DNA of 64,000 nt from an uncultured Novosphingobium sp. (GCA_946886075.1 CAMPHR010000013.1:15326-79325), one strand, 5' to 3'; counted from the stretch's first letter, positions 1-10,677 are shown. Numbers and translations: made by a program. The notes: generated from the letters alone by a model not told the origin.

Positions 1-68
1 TTCGCCGTGCCGAGATCGATAGCCATATCCTGGGAGGAGAGTTTGAAAAGTCGCGAAAAGATCGACAT
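1..68 (-). CDS. mreB: Rod shape-determining protein MreB, N-terminal fragment
   Basis: Only the first 22 codons are inside the window; the rest lies beyond the left edge. The reverse strand reads from an ATG at 66-68 as MSIFSRLFKLSSQDMAIDLG and then TA. The last part is the first actin-fold phosphate-binding strand (DLGTAN type) of MreB. MreB is the bacterial actin homologue that forms membrane-bound filaments and directs side-wall peptidoglycan synthesis. It is divergent from mutL, so the 159 bases between them must hold both promoters. Identification rests on this short but very characteristic N-terminus. Confidence 0.85.
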   Translation of the reverse strand, partial: MSIFSRLFKLSSQDMAIDLGTA

Positions 69-227
69 GCTTGTTCCTGTTCAGCCCGCCCGTCCCGGCG
101 ACGCGAACCGGGGCGTTCGGAGGTCCCTGCCACGTTCCGCCGTCCCTGTCATCATTCCCTGTGATGAGGCAAAATTTTCGGGGGCAACGGCTCGCGGAAA
201 GCGCTCGCTTGGGCTAGTCACTAATCA

Positions 228-2006
228 ATGTCAATACGCCGCCTGCCTGAACATCTGGTCAATCGTATCGCTGCCGGTGAAGTGGTCGAAAGACCCGCCA
301 GCGCGCTCAAGGAAGTCGTTGAAAACGCACTGGATGCCGGATCGACCCGCATTTCCATAAGGTTGAGCGGCGGTGGGCTCGACCGCATCGAGGTAAGCGA
401 CGACGGCTGTGGCATGGCTGCGGATGAGATCGCGCTTGCTCTGGAGCGGCATGCAACATCGAAGCTGCCCGACGATGCGATCGAGAATGTCTCGACCCTG
501 GGCTTTCGTGGGGAGGCGCTGCCATCGATCGCCAGCGTTGCGCGGCTTTCGATCGACAGCAGGCCCAAGGGGCAGGATGGCTGGAACCGCACGGTCGACA
601 ATGGGGCTTTGTTGTCGGAAGGCCCCGCCGCCCTGCCGCCCGGCACGCGCATCACTATTGAGCAGCTTTTCGCCCGCGTACCCGCCCGCCGCAAATTCCT
701 GCGCTCGCCTAAAGCGGAATATGCCGCTTGCCTCGATGTCGTCCGACGCCTGGCGATGGCCCACCCCGCCGTCGCCTTCACGCTGGAGCATGACGGACGG
801 CGGGCCATCGCCGTACAGGGCGGAGAGGCGCGGGAGGACCGCGTGGCTGAACTCACTGATCGTGCGCTTGCCGAAAACCATGTCATCGTTTCGCTCGAAC
901 GCGAAGGCGTGCGCCTTTCGGGCGTGGCGTCGCTGCCGACCTATAATCGCGGCGTGGGCGATCATCAGTTCCTGTTCGTCAACGGCCGCCCCGTCCGCGA
1001 CCGGCTACTGATCGGCGCGATACGCGGTGCCTATGCCGACATGCTCGCGCGCGATCGACATCCTGTAGTGGCCTTGTTCCTGGACGTCCCGCCCTTGGAG
1101 GTGGACGTCAATGTCCATCCGGCAAAGACCGAAGTCCGCTTCCGTGACCCAGCCATGATCCGCGGCATGATCGTCTCGGGTGTGCGGCGGGCTCTGGATG
1201 CGGAGGGCTTCCGCTCGGTGCAGCAAGCGGACCCGGCGAGCCTTTCTGCATGGCGGGCTGAGCCTGTCTCGCCCACGCCGATCGGCGCGCTTCCCATCTT
1301 CGAAGCCGCTCCGTCAAGCTATGCGCCTTCAGCCACATCTTTCGCTGACCGCCGCCCATCCTTCATTGCGCCACCGCCCCAAGCCCGAGCTGAAGCCGCC
1401 GCTGCCCCTGCGCCGGAGGGTAGCAGCTTTCCTCTCGGCGTCGCGCGCGGCCAGGTGGCACGCACCTACATCGTAGCGGAGGCGGAGGACGGGCTGGTGA
1501 TTGTCGATCAGCACGCCGCGCATGAGCGCCTGACGCTCGAACGCATGCGCCGCGCCATGGACGGGCAGGGCGTTGCCGCACAGGCGCTGCTGCTCCCTGA
1601 AGTCGTCGAGCTGGACGAGCCCGCCTGTGACCGGCTCGAAGCGCGTGTCGAGGAGCTACGCGACTTCGGTCTCGAATTGGAGCGCTTCGGCCCCTCCGCG
1701 GTGCTGGTGCGCGCGGTGCCCGCCATGCTGGGGCAGGGCGACGTGCAGGGGCTCGTCACCGATCTTGCCGATGATCTGGCCGCCTATGACGATGCTCTGT
1801 CCTTGAAGGAACGGCTGGACCTGGTGGCTGCCACCATGGCCTGCCACGGATCGGTGCGTGCAGGACGGGTGCTGAGCGTCGCGGAGATGAACGCCTTGCT
1901 GCGCGAGATGGAAATCACGCCGCGCAGTGGACAGTGTAATCACGGGCGGCCCACATGGGTGAAGCTGGGCCATGGGGACATTGAGAAGCTGTTCGGGAGG
2001 AAATGA
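228..2006 (+). CDS. mutL: DNA mismatch repair protein MutL
   Basis: The 592-residue protein couples MutS mismatch recognition to strand incision. The N-terminal GHKL ATPase shows the expected motifs: ENALDAGS, DDGCGM and GFRGEAL within the first 100 residues. A proline/alanine-rich linker runs from about residue 340 to 390. The C-terminal dimerisation domain carries DQHAAHERLTLE at about residue 427, matching the DQHA(X)2E(X)4E endonuclease motif. This MutL is therefore probably itself the nicking enzyme, as in bacteria that lack MutH. The C-terminal CNHGRP also fits the metal site. The start ATG has no clear Shine-Dalgarno. The next gene begins inside its stop codon. Confidence 0.97.
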   Translation: MSIRRLPEHLVNRIAAGEVVERPASALKEVVENALDAGSTRISIRLSGGGLDRIEVSDDGCGMAADEIALALERHATSKLPDDAIENVSTLGFRGEALPSIASVARLSIDSRPKGQDGWNRTVDNGALLSEGPAALPPGTRITIEQLFARVPARRKFLRSPKAEYAACLDVVRRLAMAHPAVAFTLEHDGRRAIAVQGGEAREDRVAELTDRALAENHVIVSLEREGVRLSGVASLPTYNRGVGDHQFLFVNGRPVRDRLLIGAIRGAYADMLARDRHPVVALFLDVPPLEVDVNVHPAKTEVRFRDPAMIRGMIVSGVRRALDAEGFRSVQQADPASLSAWRAEPVSPTPIGALPIFEAAPSSYAPSATSFADRRPSFIAPPPQARAEAAAAPAPEGSSFPLGVARGQVARTYIVAEAEDGLVIVDQHAAHERLTLERMRRAMDGQGVAAQALLLPEVVELDEPACDRLEARVEELRDFGLELERFGPSAVLVRAVPAMLGQGDVQGLVTDLADDLAAYDDALSLKERLDLVAATMACHGSVRAGRVLSVAEMNALLREMEITPRSGQCNHGRPTWVKLGHGDIEKLFGRK

Positions 2007-2530
2007 TGATGCGCATGATCGCCAGCTTGGCTGCCCTGTGCCTATCTGCGCCAGCGCTGGCCGCAGAACCTTGTCGTGATGCGCCACTGCCGCCGGAACC
2101 ATGGAGGAGCTGGAACCAGAGCGGAATGGAGACGGCGGGAGGCGAAGCGGCTTCCGCGCCCCGGCTGATCCTGGGCAAGCCGGTCATTGCGACTTTGCGT
2201 CCTTCTGCGCAGGTCCAATATGTGGTGAAACCCGAGCGCCCGTGGCCCAAAAGCCATGGCGGCCTCTTCAGTCTGGCCCTCAAGGCACCGGCACGAGTGG
2301 GGATAGGCCTGTCCGGCTCCGCCTGGGTCGATATCGTGACGGATCGCGCTCTGGTCGCGTCGGCCGCGCATGGCCATGGTCCTGAATGCTCCGGTATCCG
2401 GAAGATCGTGTGGTTTGACCTGCCCGCAGGGGTGCATCTCGTCCAATTGTCGGGTTCGGCCGAGAGCCGGATTCGAATTATGGCAGCGGATGCGCTTGCC
2501 AATCAGCCGTTGCCGCCGACGGGCAACTGA
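2003..2530 (+). CDS. Secreted hypothetical protein
   Basis: The 175-residue protein has a clear Sec signal peptide (MRMIASLAALCLSAPALAAE, cleavage after ALA), so the product is probably periplasmic. Two cysteines (one just after the signal, one near residue 129) could form a disulfide. No catalytic motif is visible and I cannot assign a function. Several in-frame ATGs lie at the beginning (2003, 2006, 2009, 2015). The GGGAGG at 1995-2000 is best spaced for 2006 or 2009, so the 4-base overlap with mutL may really be a one-base or zero-base junction. It is probably cotranscribed with mutL. Confidence 0.75.
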   Translation: MMMRMIASLAALCLSAPALAAEPCRDAPLPPEPWRSWNQSGMETAGGEAASAPRLILGKPVIATLRPSAQVQYVVKPERPWPKSHGGLFSLALKAPARVGIGLSGSAWVDIVTDRALVASAAHGHGPECSGIRKIVWFDLPAGVHLVQLSGSAESRIRIMAADALANQPLPPTGN

Positions 2531-2544
2531 GGCGGTCGGTCCGT

Positions 2545-3006
2545 TCAGTTCGGACGGGTGCGAAACAGCGCGATCGGCATCATCGTCATGACCGGCTCAT
2601 CCTGCTGGTTGAAGATCGTCACCTTGCTTTTGACGATGCCCATCTCCGGCCTGCTGCGGGAGCTTTTCTTCTCCACCACCTCTGACACGCCCCGCAAAGT
2701 GTCGCCCGGCCTGACCGGCCGGAGCCAGCGCAGTTCGTCTATTCCCATGGCGCCGAGGCTTGCATCCTGATGTCCGCCGGTCTGCATTTTGGCGACGAAC
2801 ATCTTCATGAACAGGGCCGTCGTATGCCAGCCGCTGGCTGACAGGCTGCCGAAATGTGTTTGCGCAGCTGCCTCATCCGAAAGGTGGAAGGGCTGGGCGT
2901 CAAATTCTGCGGCAAAGGCGATGATCTCGTCCCGCGAGACCGTCAGCGGACCAAAGTCCAGCCGGTCGCCGATCACCACATCTTCAAAATAGACAATCCC
3001 GCTCAT
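2545..3006 (-). CDS. MaoC family (hot-dog fold) dehydratase
   Basis: The 153-residue single hot-dog domain protein resembles the (R)-specific enoyl-CoA hydratase / MaoC family. The hydratase-2 signature is recognisable as FAAEFDAQPFH near residues 31-41, with Asp36 and His41 as the expected catalytic pair. Members hydrate trans-2-enoyl-CoA in fatty-acid or polyester metabolism, but the substrate cannot be read from sequence. The gene is convergent with the upstream hypothetical gene (14 bases between the stops) and is the last of a reverse-strand series that begins with ychF. A purine-rich stretch ahead of the ATG provides a ribosome site. Confidence 0.88.
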   Translation of the reverse strand: MSGIVYFEDVVIGDRLDFGPLTVSRDEIIAFAAEFDAQPFHLSDEAAAQTHFGSLSASGWHTTALFMKMFVAKMQTGGHQDASLGAMGIDELRWLRPVRPGDTLRGVSEVVEKKSSRSRPEMGIVKSKVTIFNQQDEPVMTMMPIALFRTRPN

Positions 3007-3065
3007 TGATCCAGCACCTCTCGCCTGAGGAGATGATCTAGGCGGGCCTTACGTTTACGTCAATG

Positions 3066-3593
3066 TCAGGATGGGCCAATCCATTGGCATAGCGTTCGCC
3101 ACAGCTTCGCCTTCTTCTCACGCGATAGCATGGCGTTGGCGCCGCTGCTGGATGGCAGGTCGATGAGCGGCAGTTCCGTGGCCGCACCGATCTGGCGGCG
3201 GCCATGAAGTGAGGCTGTCTTGCCGTTGAACGCCACAGCGCGCAGGGCAGGAAGCCTCGCGATGAAGGTGCTCAGGTCCCGCAATTCCGCGCCCCGGATC
3301 GCGCTATCGAGGCTGCCTTCACGATCGGCGCTCTCGATCACGTCCCACAGGCCAACGCCCCGCGCGCGCAATCGCTTCAGCCGCATGGCGTAGGGAAGGG
3401 CACGCAGATCCTCGCCCAAAACATCCCCCATCAGCGACCAGAAAGCGTTGCCCCGATGAGCATAATATTCGCCCTGCCTGATCGAAGCATCGCCCGGCAG
3501 ACTGCCAAGGATCAGCAGCGTCGTGCGTTCATCGACGCTCGGTGGAAAGGCGGCCTTGCGCTGGGCCGGGATCTGGCCGGGCCGCAGCGTCAC
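3066..3593 (-). CDS. DNA-deoxyinosine (hypoxanthine) glycosylase, UDG superfamily
   Basis: The 175-residue protein has a UDG-superfamily fold. The N-terminal motif GSLPGDAS, the following HRGNAFW and the C-terminal LPSSSGANAM are typical of family 6 (HDG) enzymes. These remove hypoxanthine arising from adenine deamination rather than uracil. The start is a GTG only 4 bases after the ychF stop codon, so translation is probably coupled to ychF. Assignment to the HDG family is by motif recall; activity on uracil cannot be excluded. Confidence 0.85.
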   Translation of the reverse strand: MTLRPGQIPAQRKAAFPPSVDERTTLLILGSLPGDASIRQGEYYAHRGNAFWSLMGDVLGEDLRALPYAMRLKRLRARGVGLWDVIESADREGSLDSAIRGAELRDLSTFIARLPALRAVAFNGKTASLHGRRQIGAATELPLIDLPSSSGANAMLSREKKAKLWRTLCQWIGPS

Positions 3594-3597
3594 GGCG

Positions 3598-4698
3598 TCA
3601 GACGTTGAAGCGGAACAGCATGATGTCGCCGTCCTGCGTCACATAATCCTTGCCTTCCGACCGCCATTTGCCCGCTTCCTTGGCTCCGGCCTCGCCGTTG
3701 AATTGGACATAGTCTGCATAGGCCATGGTTTCGGCGCGGATGAAGCCCTTCTCAAAATCCGTGTGGATCGCCCCGGCGGCCTGCGGCGCCTTCGACCCTT
3801 TGGTCACGGTCCAGGCGCGGGCTTCCTTGGGGCCGACGGTGAAGAAGGTTATGAGGCCCAGCAGTTCATAACCCGCGCGGATGATGCGGGCGAGCCCTGC
3901 TTCGGTCAGGCCCAGAGCCTCCAGATATTCGGCGCGCTCTTCGATCGGCATGGTGATGAGTTCAGCCTCGATGGCAGCGGAAACGATCACCGCCTTTGCC
4001 CCTTCGGCCGCAGCCTTTTCGAATACGCGGGCGGAGTGCGCATTGCCCTCGGCCGCTGCTTCTTCCTCGACATTGCAGACATAGAGGACTGGCTTGGCGG
4101 TCAACAGCTGCGCCTGCGAAAAGAGCCGCTCTTCTTCCACATCCTTGGGCACGGTAAGGCGGGCGGGCTTGCCGTCGCGCAGCAGGTCGAGCGCCTGGCC
4201 CAGAACCGAAGCGGCGGCCTTAGCCTCCTTGTCGCCCTGCGCCGCCTTCTTGGCGAGGTTAGGCACGCGCTTTTCCAGGCTTTCGAGGTCGGCCAGCATC
4301 AATTCGGTCTCGACCGTCTCCGCGTCCGCGATGGGATCGACCTTGCCTTCGACATGGGTGATGTCGCCATCTTCAAAGCAGCGCAGCACATGGACGATGG
4401 CGTCCGTCTCGCGGATGTTCGCGAGGAACTGGTTACCCAGACCTTCGCCCTTCGACGCGCCACGCACCAGGCCTGCAATATCGACGAAGCTTAGCTGCGT
4501 CTCGATGATCTTGGCGCTGCCGCCGATCTTGGCGATGGTCTGAAGCCGGTCGTCGGGTACGGCGACGCGCCCCTCATTGGGCTCGATCGTGCAGAAAGGA
4601 TAGTTCGCCGCCTGCGCCGCCTGCGTCTCCGTCAGCGCGTTGAACAGAGTGGACTTGCCCACATTGGGAAGCCCGACGATACCGCAACGAAAACCCAT
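3598..4698 (-). CDS. ychF: Redox-regulated ATPase YchF (Obg family)
   Basis: This 366-residue P-loop protein is full length for the family. The Walker A motif GLPNVGKST is at residues 9-17 and the DIAGLVRGASKGEG switch follows. The nucleotide-specificity motif is NVEE in place of NKxD, which is the hallmark of YchF and explains its preference for ATP over GTP. A coiled-coil insert and a C-terminal TGS domain complete it. YchF associates with ribosomes and modulates translation and oxidative stress response. It heads a short reverse-strand unit with the DNA glycosylase gene. Confidence 0.97.
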   Translation of the reverse strand: MGFRCGIVGLPNVGKSTLFNALTETQAAQAANYPFCTIEPNEGRVAVPDDRLQTIAKIGGSAKIIETQLSFVDIAGLVRGASKGEGLGNQFLANIRETDAIVHVLRCFEDGDITHVEGKVDPIADAETVETELMLADLESLEKRVPNLAKKAAQGDKEAKAAASVLGQALDLLRDGKPARLTVPKDVEEERLFSQAQLLTAKPVLYVCNVEEEAAAEGNAHSARVFEKAAAEGAKAVIVSAAIEAELITMPIEERAEYLEALGLTEAGLARIIRAGYELLGLITFFTVGPKEARAWTVTKGSKAPQAAGAIHTDFEKGFIRAETMAYADYVQFNGEAGAKEAGKWRSEGKDYVTQDGDIMLFRFNV

Positions 4699-4767
4699 GG
4701 AACTGCCTTCACGTCAAAATGATGGCCGGGCCGATAGCCTGTTCCGCGTCCGAAGGCCAGAGCGTGC

Positions 4768-5472
4768 TCAGCGCCGGAAGAAGAGGGTGACCGATGCGAC
4801 ATGGTTCATGCGCTCATTCCCGCCTCGTTGGTTGATCAGCTGGTTGAGATAGCCGACCTCGGCGGTCGATTTGCCCATCAGCTTGATTTCGGCGCCAACG
4901 AAGCTGCGCAACTGATCGAAGCCCGCTCGCTGCCCCCAGGCGGTGCTGTTTAGCGCCGCAAAACCCTCCGCATAGACCAGCGCATTGACCGCTTGGCTGC
5001 CTGGCTTCAGCGGCTTTTCGTAACGGAGCATCTCCCGCAGCCGCCAACCCATCCCGCCGCCGTCCGAGCGCCAGCGCTGCTCCAGCCGCGTGCGGGACGA
5101 TAATTCGCCGTCCCACGGTGTGCCGATCGTCCAGTTGATCTGCTGGAAACTGCGCTCTTCATTGACATCGCGACCGCCTTGTGACGGCAGGACGACATGC
5201 GCATAGCCCTGATAGATGGACAGCTTAGGGGACAGCTTCCATCCCACCGCGCCGCGCAGGAGTGTCTGGTCCGGCTGCGATGCGCCATTGCCGAAACGTG
5301 GCTGGATCTCGGCGAAATAGATGAGGTCGCCACTGACCGGCCCCATGGCAGTCAGGTTGAGCCAGACCTGCTCATCTTCCGCTGTCGCGGCGCGCGCAGT
5401 AGCGCCAGTCAGCAGGGGCGAGATACCCAAAAGAGCGCCGAGAAGGAGGGTGGCGAAGGGAACACGGAACAT
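4768..5472 (-). CDS. DUF2490 outer-membrane-type protein
   Basis: The 234-residue protein has an N-terminal signal peptide (cleavage near ATARAA). The rest is rich in alternating hydrophobic/polar strands (WLNLTAMGPV, LIYFAEIQPRFG) and ends in an aromatic residue and arginines (VTLFFRR). This pattern fits the DUF2490 family of predicted beta-barrel outer-membrane proteins, whose role is unknown. It stands alone between pgm and ychF and is transcribed with them in direction only; gaps of about 60-70 bases on both sides leave room for its own promoter. Confidence 0.8.
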   Translation of the reverse strand: MFRVPFATLLLGALLGISPLLTGATARAATAEDEQVWLNLTAMGPVSGDLIYFAEIQPRFGNGASQPDQTLLRGAVGWKLSPKLSIYQGYAHVVLPSQGGRDVNEERSFQQINWTIGTPWDGELSSRTRLEQRWRSDGGGMGWRLREMLRYEKPLKPGSQAVNALVYAEGFAALNSTAWGQRAGFDQLRSFVGAEIKLMGKSTAEVGYLNQLINQRGGNERMNHVASVTLFFRR

Positions 5473-5533
5473 GGTGCGTCCCTAGTCTTTCCCCCTTGCC
5501 ACCCGATTTCCTCGCCGTGACTTTTTATGTCTG

Positions 5534-7198
<1,665 letters not shown>

Positions 7199-7287
7199 CT
7201 ATGGCGCGGCAATGCTGCGCCGCGCAATCCATTCAAAGGATTTCGCCGTGCGGGTGAGGCGGCGGGCCGTACCGCTGCCGGAATTCG

Positions 7288-7857
7288 TCAGTCCGCGAGC
7301 CTCAAAGCAACCTCATTCATGAAGCGCGCGTCGTCGCCCTTCGCCAACCACTCCGCCTCCGCGCCGATCGCGCCAAGCATGTCGGCCAGCGCATCCATCT
7401 CGCTCTTGTGATAATTGCCGAGCACATAGCCATGCACTCGGTCCTTGTGCCCCGGATGACCAATGCCGATCCGAATCCGCCGGAAATCCGCCCCGACATG
7501 CGCATCGGTGGACCGCAAGCCATTATGCCCCGCATTACCGCCGCCGCGCTTCACCTTTACCTTCATCGGCGCCAGGTCCAGTTCGTCATGAAAGACGGTC
7601 ACATCTTCGGGAGCCAATTTGTAGAAGCGCATCGCATCGCCGACTGACCGGCCGCTTTCGTTCATGAATGTCGCGGGCTTCAGCAGGATGATCTTTTCAG
7701 GCCCGATGCGGCCTTCCTGCACCCATCCTTGAAACTGCTTTTTGGGGGGCGAGAAGCGATACATGTCGGCGATCACGTCAGCCGCCATGAAGCCGACATT
7801 ATGCCGGTGCATCGCATATTGGGTGCCCGGATTGCCCAGCCCGACCCAGATCTGCAT
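7288..7857 (-). CDS. pth: Peptidyl-tRNA hydrolase
   Basis: The 189-residue cytosolic enzyme releases tRNA from prematurely terminated peptidyl-tRNA. The N-terminus VGLGNPGTQY followed by RHNVGF supplies catalytic His19. Asn9, the Asp in FHDELD and the GGGNAGHNGLRS loop are also as in the family. Downstream neighbours on the same strand are pgm and the DUF2490 gene. Upstream on the same strand is rplY, and rplY-pth (often followed by ychF) is a common bacterial pairing, though here pgm intervenes. The gap to rplY holds an inverted pair of palindromic repeats. Confidence 0.97.
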   Translation of the reverse strand: MQIWVGLGNPGTQYAMHRHNVGFMAADVIADMYRFSPPKKQFQGWVQEGRIGPEKIILLKPATFMNESGRSVGDAMRFYKLAPEDVTVFHDELDLAPMKVKVKRGGGNAGHNGLRSTDAHVGADFRRIRIGIGHPGHKDRVHGYVLGNYHKSEMDALADMLGAIGAEAEWLAKGDDARFMNEVALRLAD

Positions 7858-7878
7858 CCCACATCTCCAAAAAAGCGA

Positions 7879-7966
7879 ACCCCCGTCCGCCTGAACCTGC
7901 CGAAGCGCCTCTTTTCTCTATCCGGAAAAAAAGGCGGGCTTCGACAAGCTCAACCCGAACGGGGGT
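7879..7966. repeat. Inverted pair of sphingomonad-type intergenic repeats
   Basis: Two arms, 7879-7909 and 7933-7966, are imperfect reverse complements of each other. The right arm contains GGCTTCGACAAGCTCAACCC and ends in GAACGGGGG. The left arm reads back as the matching element with several substitutions. They are separated by about 23 bases containing CTTTTCTC and an A-run. GCTTCGACAAGCTCA-type elements are scattered between genes in many sphingomonads (from memory). Placed between rplY and pth, the pair would form a long hairpin in the rplY-pth transcript and could stop or process it. Confidence 0.75.
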
Positions 7967-8000
7967 GAGCAAACCGGTAATCGGTTAGCCGGGTAAAGGC

Positions 8001-8615
8001 TTATTCGCCTTCTGCAGGCGTTTCGTTGTCGCCTTCGGCGCTCTTCAAGGCCGACGGGGCAACGATGGTCGCGACGGTGAAGTCGGTCTCATCATGTGCG
8101 GCCTTTGCGCCCTTGGGCAGCGTCACCGCGCTGATGTGGATCGATTCGCCAACGTCCAGACCCTTCAGGTCGACGACGACGTCGTCCGGGATCTCGGCTG
8201 CATCGACGATCAGTTCGATGTCATGCGCGACGATGTTCAGAACGCCGCCCTTCTTGAGGCCGGGCGATGCATCTTCATTTTCGAAGCGCACCGGCACGTT
8301 GACGTGGACGGTGGCATGTTCCGAAACGCGCAGGAAGTCAGCGTGCAGCGGACGGTCGCTCACGGGGTGGAAAGCCACATCCTTGGCCAGGGTGCGGACC
8401 TTCTTGCCGCCGACTTCGACGAAGACGACCGAATTGAAGAAGTGGCCGGTGCCGAGCAGCTTGTTGAGGAGCTTTTCCTCGACGTGGATCGACTGGGGTT
8501 CTTCATTGTTACCATAGATGACGGCGGGTACGCGGCCCTCACGGCGGAGAGCGCGGGAGGCTCCCTTGCCTGCCCGATCGCGTGCCTCGGCCGACAGCGT
8601 AAGCTGCTCGCTCAT
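8001..8615 (-). CDS. rplY: 50S ribosomal protein L25 / general stress protein Ctc
   Basis: The 204-residue protein is the long (CTC) form of bL25. An N-terminal 5S-rRNA-binding L25 domain ([20 protein letters not shown] and [11 protein letters not shown]) is followed by a C-terminal TL5/CTC beta domain. The tail is acidic ([13 protein letters not shown]), as is usual in alphaproteobacteria. It sits in the large ribosomal subunit beside 5S rRNA. It is upstream of pth on the same strand, a common association of two translation-related genes. The 110 bases upstream leave room for its own promoter. Confidence 0.96.
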   Translation of the reverse strand: MSEQLTLSAEARDRAGKGASRALRREGRVPAVIYGNNEEPQSIHVEEKLLNKLLGTGHFFNSVVFVEVGGKKVRTLAKDVAFHPVSDRPLHADFLRVSEHATVHVNVPVRFENEDASPGLKKGGVLNIVAHDIELIVDAAEIPDDVVVDLKGLDVGESIHISAVTLPKGAKAAHDETDFTVATIVAPSALKSAEGDNETPAEGE

Positions 8616-8726
8616 TGCGTGTCTCCAAAAGCTGATATGTCAAAATTTCCCGCAACGCCTCCAGGGATGACCATCACGGGAAGGCGGCCCTGTAGCAGAA
8701 AGGTGGGCAAAGGCAAGGGCGGGGCG

Positions 8727-9602
8727 CTATTGCACCCGCGTCACCTTGTATCCGCGCGCGGTGAGCAGGCCGATAAGATTGTCCCGCCCGGTCAGATGCC
8801 CCGTGCCTACCGCGATGAAAGGTCGCCCCTTCAACTGCGCGATCGCCGCTGTCCAATCCCGATTGCGCACAACCATCACAGCTTGCTCAACCGCCGCGTC
8901 CGGCTGTTCCCCCCGATCCTCACGCGCAATCGCGTCCAAGTCGCCTTTCAGCCAAGCGTGCAGGATGCGCTCGTAAAGCGCCTTCATGCCGTCCGCCTCC
9001 GCCACCGTCTGAGCGAGCAACCGCCGCTGCGAGACTTCCGGCAGCGTGTCGAACGCGCCGAACTGCCGCGCTACCGTCTCCAGTCCGCCGATCGGCTTTC
9101 CCGCATCACTGAACGCTGCGATCAGCACGGGCTCCACCCCATGATCGGCGCTCACATGCAGCGATTGCTGCGCCGCCGCCGACAGGAGCATCGCAGCCGC
9201 CCAGCTTTCATAACTCGACAACCCCCGCAGATCGGCCCCGCCATCGTCAGCGATCCGCTTCAATTCGGCCTGATCCGCTGCAGGCACCCGGCTTTCAAGC
9301 GGGGGCAGATTGGGACTGCGCCCCATCATCTCGAACACCGCCCGTGTCCGCTGCGGGTCCTGTATCTCTGCAGATTCGATTACCAGCCGATCCGAAGCCT
9401 CAATCGCGCGCGCGATTTCGCCGCTGCGCCAATCAATCCCGCGCGGCAACACATGGATCGTGCCGAACAGCCAGCCGTCCAGTCCATGGCCCTGCACCCG
9501 CCACAGCGCAGGCCCACCCTCGACGGCCGAAAAGTCCGGCTCTCGTCCGCAAGCCGCGATGAGCAGCAGCGCACACAGCCCCAACCATCGCAGCAAGCTC
9601 AC
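8727..9602 (-). CDS. TraB/GumN family lipoprotein (second of a tandem pair)
   Basis: The protein belongs to the TraB/GumN family. LFGTIHVLPRG lies near the N-terminus and AVGTGHLTGRD near the C-terminus, giving the two conserved GxxH-type motifs thought to form a metal-dependent hydrolase-like site. I choose a GTG start at 9600-9602. It overlaps the stop of the preceding gene (GTGA) and gives a clean lipoprotein signal, SLLRWLGLCALLLIAAC with lipobox Cys. The longer upstream frame would be a shadow of the neighbouring gene. Function in bacteria is uncertain. It is a paralogue of the gene directly upstream. Confidence 0.82.
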   Translation of the reverse strand: MSLLRWLGLCALLLIAACGREPDFSAVEGGPALWRVQGHGLDGWLFGTIHVLPRGIDWRSGEIARAIEASDRLVIESAEIQDPQRTRAVFEMMGRSPNLPPLESRVPAADQAELKRIADDGGADLRGLSSYESWAAAMLLSAAAQQSLHVSADHGVEPVLIAAFSDAGKPIGGLETVARQFGAFDTLPEVSQRRLLAQTVAEADGMKALYERILHAWLKGDLDAIAREDRGEQPDAAVEQAVMVVRNRDWTAAIAQLKGRPFIAVGTGHLTGRDNLIGLLTARGYKVTRVQ

Positions 9603-10513
9603 TCGGCAACCCTGGCCGCCGTGAGGCCCAGATCCTTCAGCTGGTCCTGCACACTGCCCTTGCCCGCCAGATGCCCGGCGCCCACGGCGATGAACACGGT
9701 TCCCGGCTGCGCCAAGCGCTCCTTGATCCATTTGGCCCAATTGCCGTTCCGCTGGATCAGCAGCACCTGCGCCAGTTCGGGCGTCGCCTCCAGCGACTCG
9801 TTCATTTCCGCCGCCAGCTTGTCAGGATCGCCCTCCTGCCAGTGCGCGATCAGCCGCGAAAACTCCGCGTCCATCTCTGGCAGGCCATCGACGGTGGCAT
9901 TGAGGAACTTGACCTGACTATCCATCGGCAGCCCCGCGAAATAGCCAAGCTGCTGCTCCACCGTTTCAAGAGCGCCGACCTTCTTCCCCGCCGTCTCCGC
10001 CGCCACCGTCAGCGTCTTTTCAGCGCCCAGCTCCGCTTCATAGCCAAGCTTCTCCAGCGGCTTCACCGCCAATGCCATGCCCGCCATCCACGGATTGAAA
10101 GGCTCGAACATCTGCCACGGCAAGCCATTTGCAGCCATCGCCGCCTGATATTTCCCGCGCGTATCGGGAGTAAGTCGGTCCGACAGCGTCACACCATCGC
10201 GGGCCAAGCCCGTGTGCGCCATGGTAGCGGCCATCGCCTGCGGGTCTTCCGGCTCCACGATCTCCAGGATCAGCTCATCAGAGCTATCGAACGCCCGCTT
10301 GATCCCGCCCTTGAACCACTGCTTCCCGGGCTTCAGTACATGGACCGTGCCGAACAGATAAATCGTCGTGTCCTCGTCCCGCAGCCGCCACAGCGCAGGC
10401 GTCACATAAGCGGCCTTCGCGGCCGAGGGACGCGCCGAGGCCTCCTGCTCCTGCGCGCAACCACTTAGCATCAGCAGGCCCGCGGCCATCAGGCGGGAAA
10501 GCGACCATTTCAT
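9599..10513 (-). CDS. TraB/GumN family lipoprotein (first of a tandem pair)
   Basis: This TraB/GumN domain protein has YLFGTVHVLKPG at the start of the domain and AVGAGHLAGKG at its end. Starting at MKWSLSRLMAAGLLMLSGC gives a typical lipoprotein signal with a lipobox cysteine; in-frame ATGs further upstream would place the signal internally, so I favour 10513. No strong Shine-Dalgarno is visible. It overlaps the next gene by 4 bases and shares its architecture, which suggests tandem duplication. It is divergent from glyQ. Confidence 0.82.
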   Translation of the reverse strand: MKWSLSRLMAAGLLMLSGCAQEQEASARPSAAKAAYVTPALWRLRDEDTTIYLFGTVHVLKPGKQWFKGGIKRAFDSSDELILEIVEPEDPQAMAATMAHTGLARDGVTLSDRLTPDTRGKYQAAMAANGLPWQMFEPFNPWMAGMALAVKPLEKLGYEAELGAEKTLTVAAETAGKKVGALETVEQQLGYFAGLPMDSQVKFLNATVDGLPEMDAEFSRLIAHWQEGDPDKLAAEMNESLEATPELAQVLLIQRNGNWAKWIKERLAQPGTVFIAVGAGHLAGKGSVQDQLKDLGLTAARVAE

Positions 10514-10677
10514 ATCGAGCATCGATCCATCGTCAGAAGATTTCGCCATATCCATGCGGGGCAGGGGGCATTTGAGCAAGCGGATTAACCGCGCTCGCAC
10601 CCTCTTTTCCTTGACCCTAAAGCCCGCCTGCGCCAAGGCGCGCGCGATCAAACCGTCATTTTCGCAAGGGACCGTCC

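Noticed and set aside
10514..10677. Possible glycine riboswitch upstream of glyQ
   Set aside because: No tandem aptamer-like structure is visible, and part of the gap belongs to the divergent lipoprotein gene's leader.
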